Source: Humibacillus xanthopallidus (lineage in GTDB: Bacteria; Actinomycetota; Actinomycetes; Actinomycetales; Dermatophilaceae). From it: a stretch of DNA of 64,000 nt. The notes beneath the pieces were generated by a model that did not search any database, was not told where the DNA came from, and was given only the letters and a program-made list of their open reading frames with translations. How positions within the stretch are numbered: position 1 is the first letter of the stretch; the number at the start of each line of letters is the position of its first letter. This document shows positions 1 through 7,220 of this stretch, one piece after another. The translations under genes and the position numbers were made by a program. Location: the NCBI RefSeq assembly GCF_006716675.1, contig NZ_VFPM01000001.1:1612001-1676000 (forward strand). Reading direction: 5' to 3'.

Positions 1-320
1 GGCAGGTGGGTCGGGGTGACCTGGTCGGCCGTGATCGGCCAGGCGTTGGCGTTGACGCCCTGCACGTCCTTGATGTCCTCGCCGGTGACGACGTCGATGA
101 CGCCCGGGGCCGCCTTGGCCTCGGCCGTGTTGATCGCCGTGATCGTCGCGTGGGCGAAGGGGCTGCGCACCATCGCGAGGTGCAGCATGCCGGGCAGCTG
201 GATGTTGTCGGTCCACCGGGTGCGACCGGTGATGAGCCGCTGGTCCTCCTTGCGGCGCCGCGCCTTGCCGATCTCCAGCTCAGGCGCGGTGGTGTCGGTG
301 CGGTCGTCGGTGATCGTCAT
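1..320 (-). CDS. Molybdenum hydroxylase (xanthine/CO dehydrogenase family) large subunit, N-terminal part
   Basis: About the first 106 codons of the molybdopterin-binding large subunit; the gene continues past the left edge. From ATG at 320 there is a short charged leader, then a segment with [13 protein letters not shown] and RSPFAHATI, the usual opening of the a/b-hammerhead domain in CoxL/XdhA-type proteins. The start overlaps the stop of the 2Fe-2S subunit by four bases (ATGA), so the two are probably translationally coupled and form one enzyme. The active-site loop that distinguishes true CO dehydrogenase from other hydroxylases lies outside the window, so the substrate cannot be named. 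The family is clear; the substrate is open. Confidence 0.88.
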   Translation of the reverse strand, partial: MTITDDRTDTTAPELEIGKARRRKEDQRLITGRTRWTDNIQLPGMLHLAMVRSPFAHATITAINTAEAKAAPGVIDVVTGEDIKDVQGVNANAWPITADQVTPTHL

Positions 321-799
321 GAGGACACCGCCTGCGAGCTCAGCTCGCCGGCCGCCTGCTGCACGGCCTTGACGATGTTGTGGTAGCCCGTGCAGCGGCA
401 GAGGTTGCCCTCGAGGCCCTCACGGATCTCCTGCTCGCTCGGGTCGGGGTTGTTCTTCAGCACGTCGCACGCCTGCATGATCATTCCGGGGGTGCAGTAG
501 CCGCACTGGAGGGCGTGACACTCGTGGAAGGCCTTCTGTACCGGGTGCAGCTCGCCGTTCTGCGCGAGGCCCTCGATCGTCGTGACCTCGTGCCCGTCCG
601 CCTGGACGGCGAGGACGTTGCACGACTTGACGCTGGTGCCGTCGAGGTGGACCGTGCAGGCCCCGCAGTTGCTCGTGTCGCAACCGACGACCGTGCCGGT
701 CTTGCCGACCGTCTCTCGTAGGTAATGGACCAAGAGGGTCCGGGGCTCGACCTCGTCGGTGTAGCTCACACCGTCGACGATCACCGTGATTCGACTCAT
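317..799 (-). CDS. Molybdenum hydroxylase 2Fe-2S subunit (CoxS/XdhA small-subunit type)
   Basis: A 160-residue electron-transfer subunit that passes electrons from the molybdenum site towards FAD or an external acceptor. Both clusters are visible: the plant-ferredoxin-type cysteines C40, C45, C48 and C60 (CDTSNCGAC ... C) and the helical-domain cysteines C99, C102, C134 and C136 (CGYC ... CRC). The length is normal for CoxS. The start has a strong AGGAGG about 9 bases upstream. It is followed by the large subunit with a 4-base overlap. No FAD (CoxM) subunit is visible in the window; it may lie downstream beyond the left edge. Family assignment is very secure; the physiological substrate is not known. 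Confidence 0.95.
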   Translation of the reverse strand: MSRITVIVDGVSYTDEVEPRTLLVHYLRETVGKTGTVVGCDTSNCGACTVHLDGTSVKSCNVLAVQADGHEVTTIEGLAQNGELHPVQKAFHECHALQCGYCTPGMIMQACDVLKNNPDPSEQEIREGLEGNLCRCTGYHNIVKAVQQAAGELSSQAVSS

Positions 800-905
800 G
801 CTTCATGTCCTCCTGCCGCGCTGCAGTGACTTCCCCGCCCTGAGTCTCGCTGCCGTTCAACTACCTGACAAGGGCTGGGGGCAGACTGGGGGCAGACTGG
901 TCCCC

Positions 906-1949
906 ATGACGCTCCACGCCGACGACTACCAGGCCCTCCGCTCGCGCTACGACTCCATGACCTACCGCCGCACCGGCCGGTCGGGGCTCGACCTGCCGGC
1001 GGTCTCGCTCGGCCTCTGGCACAACTTCGGCGACGACGTGCCGCTCGAGCGCCAGCGTGCGACCCTGCGCCGGGCCTTCGACCTCGGGGTCACGCACTTC
1101 GACCTCGCCAACAACTACGGCCCGCCCTACGGCTCCGCCGAGCGCAACTTCGGCGCCATCTACGCGCAGGACTTCACGCGCTACCGCGACGAGCTGATCC
1201 TCTCGACGAAGGCGGGCTACGACATGTGGCCCGGCCCTTACGGCCAGGGCGGCGGCAGCCGCAAGTACGTCCTCTCCTCCCTCGACCAGTCCCTCCAGCG
1301 CATGGGCGTCGACTACGTCGACATCTTCTACTCCCACCGCTTCGACGAGACGACGCCGCTCGAGGAGACGATGGGCGCGCTCGACACGGCAGTGCGCCAG
1401 GGCAAGGCGCTCTACGTCGGCATCTCGTCCTACTCGGGCCCGCGCACCAAGGACGCCATCGCGATCCTGCGTGAGCTCGGCACCCCGCTGCTCATCCACC
1501 AGCCGAGCTACTCGATGCTCAACCGCTGGGTCGAGGAGGACCTCCTCGACGTGCTCGGCGAGGAGGGCGTCGGCTGCATCGCCTTCTCGCCGCTCGCGCA
1601 GGGCATGCTCACCGACAAGTACCTCAAGGGCGTGCCGGCCGGCTCGCGAGCCGCTCAGGGGAAGTCGCTGTCGCCGAAGCTGCTCAGCGAGCAGAACCTC
1701 AAGCACATCCGTGCCCTCAACCGGATGGCGAAGGCCCGCGGCCAGTCCCTCGCGCAGATGGCGCTCGCGTGGATCCTCCGCGACGAGCGCGTCACGTCGG
1801 TGCTCATCGGCGCGTCGTCGGTGCAGCAGCTCGAGAACAGCCTCGGCTCCCTCGACAACCTCGACTTCACTCCCGAGGAGCTCGCCAAGATCGACACCCA
1901 CGCCGTCGAGGGCGGCATCAACCTCTGGAAGCGCTCCAGCGCCCACTGA
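906..1949 (+). CDS. mgrA: Aldo/keto reductase, L-glyceraldehyde 3-phosphate reductase type
   Basis: A 347-residue NADPH-dependent aldo/keto reductase whose sequence closely follows E. coli YghZ/Gpr, which reduces L-glyceraldehyde 3-phosphate and methylglyoxal. Shared blocks are SLGLWHNFG, FDLGVTHFDLANNYGPP, STKAGYDMWPGPYG, GVDYVDIFYSHR, ALYVGISSYS, LLIHQPSYSMLNRW and TSVLIGAS. The catalytic Tyr lies in NNYGPP, the Lys in STKAGY and the His in YSHR. A longer frame from 786 exists, but homology begins at ATG 906. No good Shine-Dalgarno precedes it; an 11-base sequence (CTGGGGGCAGA) is repeated in tandem just upstream. It is the only forward gene inside the hydroxylase cluster and probably a separate transcription unit, aimed at detoxifying reactive aldehydes. 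Confidence 0.9.
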   Translation: MTLHADDYQALRSRYDSMTYRRTGRSGLDLPAVSLGLWHNFGDDVPLERQRATLRRAFDLGVTHFDLANNYGPPYGSAERNFGAIYAQDFTRYRDELILSTKAGYDMWPGPYGQGGGSRKYVLSSLDQSLQRMGVDYVDIFYSHRFDETTPLEETMGALDTAVRQGKALYVGISSYSGPRTKDAIAILRELGTPLLIHQPSYSMLNRWVEEDLLDVLGEEGVGCIAFSPLAQGMLTDKYLKGVPAGSRAAQGKSLSPKLLSEQNLKHIRALNRMAKARGQSLAQMALAWILRDERVTSVLIGASSVQQLENSLGSLDNLDFTPEELAKIDTHAVEGGINLWKRSSAH

Positions 1950-1979
1950 GCTCTCCCGAGCTCTCAACCCACCACGTCG

Positions 1980-2050
1980 GTATGCCGTCCGGCCGTGTCC
2001 CCCGGCGAGCTCGCGCCGCGCGTCGGCCGGGGCCGGGCCGGACGGCATAC
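1980..2050. terminator. Bidirectional terminator, 15-bp perfect inverted repeat
   Basis: GTATGCCGTCCGGCC (1980-1994) is exactly complementary to GGCCGGACGGCATAC (2036-2050), with a 41-base GC-rich loop. It lies between two convergent genes, the aldo/keto reductase and the GntR regulator, where a shared terminator is expected. There is no T tract, as is common in high-GC actinobacteria. Confidence 0.65.
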
Positions 2051-2057
2051 GGGCTGG

Positions 2058-2798
2058 TCAGTCGGCTGGGGCCGCGAGGGCGGTCCAGGTGTCGACGGCC
2101 TGGCTGAGGATGGCGTCGGCGAGGGCGGGCGCGCGGTCGACGTCGCGCGCGGCGATGGCTTCAGCCAGCGGAGCGTGCGGCAGCAGGTCGGCGCGGTCGG
2201 CGGCGAGCACGGGGTCCATCGAGTCGGGCCAGGAGTCGATGGCGCGCTCGAGCGAGTTGAGGGCGAGCCGGAAGGCGAAGTTGTCGCTCGACTCGACGAT
2301 CTCGCGCCAGAAGCAGCGGTCGGCGTCGGGATGGGCGTCGTCGCCGTAGTCGACACAGCGGGCGATGATGCGGGCGTGCGACTCCGCGGTGCCCCGGGTG
2401 GCCGCCAGCCGAGCCGCCTCCCGGCCGATGGAGCGCCGCATCTCGAGACCGTCGCGCACGATGGAGGGATCCGGCTCGCCGGCGACGTCGGCGAGGTGGG
2501 CGAGCAGGTCGAGTCCGGCCGTGGCCCGCACGTCGCGGACGGTCGTGCGGCCGCCGGGGACGATCCGCACGAATCCGGCGTGCTGCAGGCGCTGCAGCGC
2601 CTCGCGGACCGTGTAGCGGTTGACGCCGAACGACATCGCGAGCTCGCGCTCGGGGGGCACGATGTCACCGGGTGCCAGTCGACCCGTGAGGATGGCGTCG
2701 CGCAGCTCGGCGAAGACTTCTTGCGTCACCGGCTGGCGCGCGACGGGTCCGAACCCCGAGTGGCTCACGGGGGGTGAGCCTGCCACCCAAGTGGTCAC
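2058..2798 (-). CDS. GntR/FadR-family transcriptional regulator
   Basis: A 246-residue regulator with an N-terminal winged helix at about residues 24-90 (AILTGRLAPGDIVPPERELA, then GVNRYTVREALQRLQHAGFV and a PGGRTTVRDV wing), the GntR signature. The all-helical C-terminal domain at about 95-240 resembles the FCD/FadR ligand-binding class, though the last metal-ligand His expected in many FCD proteins is not evident. It sits among the molybdenum hydroxylase genes on the same strand, upstream of the structural subunits in reading direction and downstream of the maturation genes. It is therefore the obvious local regulator, probably answering to the hydroxylase substrate or product. That role is inferred from position only. 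Confidence 0.88.
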   Translation of the reverse strand: MTTWVAGSPPVSHSGFGPVARQPVTQEVFAELRDAILTGRLAPGDIVPPERELAMSFGVNRYTVREALQRLQHAGFVRIVPGGRTTVRDVRATAGLDLLAHLADVAGEPDPSIVRDGLEMRRSIGREAARLAATRGTAESHARIIARCVDYGDDAHPDADRCFWREIVESSDNFAFRLALNSLERAIDSWPDSMDPVLAADRADLLPHAPLAEAIAARDVDRAPALADAILSQAVDTWTALAAPAD

Positions 2799-2810
2799 AT
2801 CTTCAAGTGC

Positions 2811-2901
2811 CGCCCCTGCGGTCGCCCGGGCTACCGAACGTGCGGCGAAGGCGCCCCAGACCCGCCCCTGCGGTCGCCCGGGCTACCGAACGTGCGGCGA
2901 A
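2811..2901. repeat. Direct repeat, two 39-bp copies with 52-bp period
   Basis: Copies at 2811-2849 and 2863-2901 are identical over 39 bases (starting CGCCCCTGCGG, ending TGCGGCGAA). The 13-base spacers between and after them are also similar. The pair occupies the gap between the GntR start (2798) and the XdhC stop (2948). No coding role is seen. It could be a regulatory array upstream of gntR or a simple tandem duplication. Confidence 0.85.
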
Positions 2902-2947
2902 TGCCCCCCGGACCCGGCTGTGCCTCGGCCCGGCCTCACCCCACCTG

Positions 2948-4093
2948 TCACACGTGGTGGTGGTGGATGGGGCCCTCGGTGACCGCGAGCCGCTCGCCGG
3001 CGCCGCCCCAGCGCAGCGCGATGATCTCGGCGGCGATCGAGACGGCCGTCTCCTCGGGGGTGCGGGCGCCGAGGTCGAGCCCGATGGGCGAGCTCATCCG
3101 GGCGAGCTCCTCCTCGCTCAGCCCCGCCTCACGGAGCCGCTCGAGACGGTCCTCGTGGGTGCGGCGCGATCCCATGGCACCGATGTAGGCGACCTCCGGC
3201 AGGCGCAGGGCGACCTCGAGCAGCGGCACGTCGAACTTCGGGTCGTGGGTGAGTACGGCGATGACGGTGCGCCCGTCGATCCTGCCCTCGTCGACCTCGC
3301 CCTGGAGGTAGTCGTGCGGCCACTTGACGACCACCTCGTCGGCACCGGGGAAGCGCGTCTTCGTCGCGAAGACAGGCCGGGCGTCGCAGACGGTGACGTG
3401 GTAGCCGAGGAAGCCGCCGACCCGGGCCACCGCCGCCGCGAAGTCGATGGCGCCGAAGACGAGCATCCGCGGCTTGGGGGCGTGCGCCGCCACGAAGACC
3501 CGCATGCCCTCGCCCCGTCGCTCCCCGTCGGGGCCGTAGGTGAGGATCGCCGAACGTCCTTGTGCGAGCAGTCCCCTCGCGTCATCGCGCACGGCGTCGT
3601 CGGCGCGGCCACTGCCGAGCGATCCGAGCACGGAGGTCGTTTCGTCGCCCTCCTCCTCGGCGTGCACGACGATCCGACGCCCGACCCACGTGGGCTCGGG
3701 GTGCTCGATGACGGTCACGACCGCGACCGGGCGGCCCGCGTCGATGTCGGCCGCGACGGCACCGAGCTCGGGGAAGGTCTCGGGTGAGACCTTCTCGACG
3801 AAGACGTCGAGGATGCCCCCGCAGGTGAGCCCGACGGCATACGCGTCGTCGTCGCTCACGCCGTAGCGCTGGAGGACCGGGCGGCCGGACGCGACGACCT
3901 CCTGGGCGAGCTCGTACACCGCGCCCTCGACGCAGCCGCCCGACACCGAGCCGACGGCCTCGCCGCCGGGCCCGACGAGCATCGACGCGCCGGGCTGGCG
4001 CGGCGCCGAGCGCCACGTGCCCACGACGGTGCCGACGCCGACGGTCTCACCGGCCGACCACCACTGCATCAGCTCGTTCATCACCTCACGCAT
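2948..4093 (-). CDS. XdhC/CoxI family molybdenum-enzyme maturation protein
   Basis: A 381-residue protein of the XdhC/CoxF/CoxI family, which binds molybdopterin cofactor, helps sulfurate it and inserts it into xanthine- or CO-dehydrogenase-type apoenzymes. The N-terminal XdhC_CoxI domain shows GTWRSAPRQPGASMLV, SVSGGCVEGAVY with C54, and LTCGGILDVFVE with C91. The C-terminal Rossmann half has MLVFGAIDFAAAVARVGGF and VAYIGAMGSRRTHEDR, the usual XdhC C-terminal block. The C-terminus ends in four histidines, an oddity that might bind metal. It overlaps the CoxE-like gene upstream by 8 bases, so it belongs to the mocA-coxD-coxE-xdhC operon. Family confidence is high. Confidence 0.93.
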   Translation of the reverse strand: MREVMNELMQWWSAGETVGVGTVVGTWRSAPRQPGASMLVGPGGEAVGSVSGGCVEGAVYELAQEVVASGRPVLQRYGVSDDDAYAVGLTCGGILDVFVEKVSPETFPELGAVAADIDAGRPVAVVTVIEHPEPTWVGRRIVVHAEEEGDETTSVLGSLGSGRADDAVRDDARGLLAQGRSAILTYGPDGERRGEGMRVFVAAHAPKPRMLVFGAIDFAAAVARVGGFLGYHVTVCDARPVFATKTRFPGADEVVVKWPHDYLQGEVDEGRIDGRTVIAVLTHDPKFDVPLLEVALRLPEVAYIGAMGSRRTHEDRLERLREAGLSEEELARMSSPIGLDLGARTPEETAVSIAAEIIALRWGGAGERLAVTEGPIHHHHV

Positions 4094-5225
4094 GGGCGAC
4101 CACCTCGATCAGCTCCTCGAACGTCGCGAGCGAGTGCCCGGCGACGAAGTCGTCGATGTGCGGCAGGGCCGCGACGATGCCCTGCTGCACCGGCTCGTAG
4201 CCCACCTTGCCGCGGTGCGGGTTGGCCCAGACGACGCGGTGGGCGAGGGCGGCGAGCCGGCGCATCTGCTCACCGAGCACCTCGGGCCCCTCGCGCTCCC
4301 AGCCGTCGGAGAAGACGACGACGACGGCTCCCCGGGCCATGCCCCGCCGACCCCAGCGGTCGAGGAAGGCGCCGATCGAGTCGCCGAGGCGGGTGCCGCC
4401 CGACCAGTCCGGGACGACCCGCCCGGCGGCGGCGAGCGCACGGTCGGGGTCACGCTCGGTGAGCGCGCGGGTCACGTGCGTGAGGCGGGTGCCCATCGTG
4501 AAGACCTCGACGTGCTCAGCCCGGCGCACGTAGGCGTGGGCGAGGCGAAGGAGGCTGTCGGCATACGGGCTCATCGACCCCGAGACGTCGATGAGCAGCA
4601 CGACGCGACGGGCGCGCACCCCACGTCGGCGGTGGTGCATGCGGCCCGGCTCGCCCATCCGCCGCAGCTGCTCGCGCAGGGTCGCAGAGCCGTCGAGCGC
4701 TCCGGTCGAGGAGCGCACGTGGCGGCGGGCCCGGCGCTGCGGGCAGCGAGGGTTCAGGCTCGCGAAGACGCGCGCCGCGACGGCCCGGTCGGCCGGCGTG
4801 AGGCTGGCGACGTCGCGGTGGCGGAGGACCTCCTGGGCGCTCGCCTTGGCCTGCACGGTGTCGGCATCCGCGTCGCCGCCTTCGCCCTCGCCGCTGTCGA
4901 GCGGCGCCTGGACGACGGGCGGGCGCACGACGTCGACGCGCTGGCCCGGCTTGATGGCCTCGCCGCCGAACCACCGCTCGAAGACCTCGTCGTATGCCGC
5001 GAAGTCGGCGGGCGTCGACGTGAGGGTCGCGCGGCCGGCCCAGTAGACGTGCGAGCGCTCGTCCATGCCGACGGTGGCGACGGCGAGGAGGAAGGTGCGC
5101 TCGCGGTCTGCGGTGACGCCGATGCCGGCTGCGCGCAGGGCGCGGGCGAAGCCGAGGAGCAGCTCGTCGGGCGCGGGCTCCGGGGGTGGCGTCCGGGCGG
5201 TGAGGTCGATGGTGCCGGTGGTCAT
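4086..5225 (-). CDS. CoxE-like VWA-domain protein
   Basis: A 379-residue CoxE-family protein. With the CoxD ATPase it forms the MoxR-VWA chaperone pair needed to mature the Mo/Cu site of CO dehydrogenase; in other hydroxylase clusters the pair has a related role. The N-terminal half is helical and acidic/basic (a Glu/Gly/Asp-rich stretch at about 110-122). The C-terminal von Willebrand A fold begins with VVLLIDVSGSMS; the metal-adhesion residues D213, S215 and S217 are present. Later strands AVVVVFSDGWEREGPEVL and VVWANPHRG match CoxE proteins. It lies 7 bases downstream of coxD and overlaps xdhC by 8 bases, so it is certainly cotranscribed with both. Confidence 0.92.
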   Translation of the reverse strand: MTTGTIDLTARTPPPEPAPDELLLGFARALRAAGIGVTADRERTFLLAVATVGMDERSHVYWAGRATLTSTPADFAAYDEVFERWFGGEAIKPGQRVDVVRPPVVQAPLDSGEGEGGDADADTVQAKASAQEVLRHRDVASLTPADRAVAARVFASLNPRCPQRRARRHVRSSTGALDGSATLREQLRRMGEPGRMHHRRRGVRARRVVLLIDVSGSMSPYADSLLRLAHAYVRRAEHVEVFTMGTRLTHVTRALTERDPDRALAAAGRVVPDWSGGTRLGDSIGAFLDRWGRRGMARGAVVVVFSDGWEREGPEVLGEQMRRLAALAHRVVWANPHRGKVGYEPVQQGIVAALPHIDDFVAGHSLATFEELIEVVAHA

Positions 5226-5232
5226 GTGCTGC

Positions 5233-6138
5233 TCACGCGGTGAGGAGCTTGTCGAGCGACGCGCGGATCCGCTCGGAGTCCTCGCGGTACTTCAGGGCAG
5301 CGCCGAGGGTCGCGGCGGCGACCTCGGGGTCGAGGCGGGTGGCGCCGACGGTCTCGAGGGCGCGCGCCCAGTCGAGCGTCTCGGCGACACCCGGGGGCTT
5401 GATGAGCTCGCCCGACGTGCGGAGGCGCTGGACGAGGGTGACGACCTGCTCGGCGAGGGCAGCGCTGACCTCGGGGAGGCGGGTGCGCACGATCTCGAGC
5501 TCGCGGGCGAGGCCGGGGTGGTCGATCCAGTGGTAGAGGCAGCGGCGCTTGAGCGCGTCGTGCAGCTCGCGGGTGCGGTTGGAGGTGAGCACGACGATGG
5601 GCGGAGTGGCGGCGCTGACGGTGCCGAGCTCGGGGATCGTCACCTGCCAGGTGGAGAGGACCTCGAGGAGGAAGGCCTCGAACTCGTCGTCGGCGCGGTC
5701 GATCTCGTCGATGAGCAGGACGCACGGTGCTTGGCGCAGAGCCTGGAGGACCGGGCGTGCGAGGAGGAAGCGCTCGTCGAAGAGCTCGTCCTCGAGGACC
5801 TTCGGATCGCGGTGCTCGTCACGGCTGATGGCCTCGACGGTGCGCAGGTGGAGGATCTGGCGCGGGAAGTCCCAGTCGTAGAGGGCTTGCGTCGCGTCGA
5901 TGCCCTCGTAGCACTGGAGGCGGATGAGCTGGAGGTCGAGTGCCTGGGCGAGGGCCTCGGCGAGAGCGGTCTTGCCGGTGCCGGGCTCACCCTCGAGAAG
6001 GATCGGGCGGGAGAGCCGCGTCGCGAGGAAGGTGATGGTCGCGAGGGCGTCGTCGGCAAGGTAGCCGGTGCGGGCGAGCGCAGTCGTGACGTCGTCGGCA
6101 CTGGCGAACAGGTGATCCACCCCCTGAGCATCACTCAT
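5233..6138 (-). CDS. CoxD-like MoxR-family AAA+ ATPase
   Basis: A 301-residue AAA+ ATPase of the MoxR/CoxD type, a chaperone that remodels the metal site of CO-dehydrogenase-like enzymes with CoxE as partner. Walker A is LEGEPGTGKTALAEALAQ (about 48-65), Walker B is CVLLIDEIDRADDEFEAFL, sensor 1 is IVVLTSNRTREL, and an arginine-finger segment reads KRRCLYHWIDHP. A longer frame begins at 6276, but its extra 46 residues are low-complexity Arg/Pro. ATG 6138 gives the standard MoxR N-terminus. The next gene, coxE, starts 7 bases downstream. AAA/VWA pairs of this kind occur in nearly every aerobic CO-dehydrogenase cluster. Confidence 0.94.
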   Translation of the reverse strand: MSDAQGVDHLFASADDVTTALARTGYLADDALATITFLATRLSRPILLEGEPGTGKTALAEALAQALDLQLIRLQCYEGIDATQALYDWDFPRQILHLRTVEAISRDEHRDPKVLEDELFDERFLLARPVLQALRQAPCVLLIDEIDRADDEFEAFLLEVLSTWQVTIPELGTVSAATPPIVVLTSNRTRELHDALKRRCLYHWIDHPGLARELEIVRTRLPEVSAALAEQVVTLVQRLRTSGELIKPPGVAETLDWARALETVGATRLDPEVAAATLGAALKYREDSERIRASLDKLLTA

Positions 6139-6212
6139 CGACGCAGGTTGCGGAAGCGGTGGGCCCGTTTGGCGGGATCGGCGAGATCGGCGGCACGGCG
6201 GGGTCGCCGGGG

Positions 6213-6980
6213 CTAGCGCGACGTGCCGAGCTCTTCGGGGGTGTCGGCGTCGCGACCGGTGGCGAGGTCGCCGCACTCCACAAGCTCGTGCGGGGTGCCG
6301 CGGAAGTAGTGGCGGGCGCCGTGGTCGCCGACCGCCGAGGCGATGACCGCATCCCAGTGGGCGCGCCCGATGAGCGCCGGGTGCCCGGGGACGCCGTCGT
6401 ATGCTGCCCGGCGCAGTGTCGCTCGGAGCTCTTGGCTGGTGGGGGTGGTGGGCGTGCGGGGGCTGGGGCTGGCGGGCTGGTGGAGCTCGACCGAGTGGTC
6501 GTCGGGGTCGGGGTGCGGGGAATGGGTGTTGTCGACGTGGCGCGGCGCGTCGAGCACGCGGGCGACGACCTCAGGCGTGAGGTCCGGGAGGTCCACCAAC
6601 GTGACGAGGACCGCGTCGACGCAACCCTCGCCCTCGTGGGTGGAGCGGGTCAGGGCTGTGAGTCCGGCCCGGAGGGAGGCGCCCATGCCCTCGTGCCAGT
6701 CGGGACAGGGGACGACGTCGACGTCGCGGCCCAGCGCGGTGACGATGGCGGACACCTCCTGGCCGGCGGCTCCGACGACGACGGTGATGCCCGTGCAGCC
6801 GCCGGCGTGGAGAAGGGAGACGGCCTGCTCGACCAGTGTCGGATCGTCCGGGTGCCGTCGGAGGAGCGCCTTCGGCCCGCCCATCCGTTTGCCGGCACCC
6901 GCCGCGAGGACGAGGCCGCGGACGTGGGCGGCTCGACCGTGCACGGCGGCCGGATGGGGCGCGTTGAGACTCTCGCTCAC
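6213..6980 (-). CDS. MocA-like molybdenum cofactor nucleotidyltransferase
   Basis: A 255-residue NTP-transferase-fold protein resembling MocA/MobA, which attaches CMP or GMP to molybdopterin to make the dinucleotide cofactor used by hydroxylases. The nucleotide-binding loop VLAAGAGKRMGGPKALL is at about residues 25-41. VLVTLVDLPDLTPEVV carries the metal-binding Asp, GHPALIGRAHW is the typical substrate loop, and RDADTPEEL near the end matches the conserved DIDTPED signature. A Pro/His/Ser/Thr-rich insert at about 150-180 is unusual and may be a flexible linker. It is the first gene of the operon that continues with coxD, coxE and xdhC. A CTP-specific MocA is likeliest, but cofactor choice cannot be settled by eye. 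Confidence 0.88.
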   Translation of the reverse strand: MSESLNAPHPAAVHGRAAHVRGLVLAAGAGKRMGGPKALLRRHPDDPTLVEQAVSLLHAGGCTGITVVVGAAGQEVSAIVTALGRDVDVVPCPDWHEGMGASLRAGLTALTRSTHEGEGCVDAVLVTLVDLPDLTPEVVARVLDAPRHVDNTHSPHPDPDDHSVELHQPASPSPRTPTTPTSQELRATLRRAAYDGVPGHPALIGRAHWDAVIASAVGDHGARHYFRGTPHELVECGDLATGRDADTPEELGTSR

Positions 6981-7089
6981 CCTTCGAACCTACCCGCGGA
7001 GCCAGTGCAAGACGGCCTCAACCAGAGGTGATAGACCGCACTCCGGCGCCCACCCTGGACCCCTCCACGCCGCCCATGTTGAGGCGCCC

Positions 7090-7105
7090 CTATCGCCGCG
7101 TGCCG
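7090..7105. repeat. Dispersed hairpin repeat, partial copy A
   Basis: CTATCGCCGCGTGCCG matches the right half of the intergenic repeat family described at 20446 (TTCCGCCGCGTGCCG form). It lies in the gap between the MocA-like gene and the DUF4041 protein and is the first copy in the window. At 7121-7130 and 7178-7188 there is also an imperfect inverted repeat (AGGGACCCAC / GTGGGGTCCCT), a possible terminator for the gene ending at 7221. Confidence 0.5.
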
Positions 7106-7220
7106 ACCGGCGACAGTCACAGGGACCCACTTCACCCAGGGTCTGTGGCTGGAGCCTGAACGGGGATGAAGCAGAGGGTGGGGTCCCTGGGGGTCCGGGA
7201 GTCTTACCCCGCCGGCGTCG

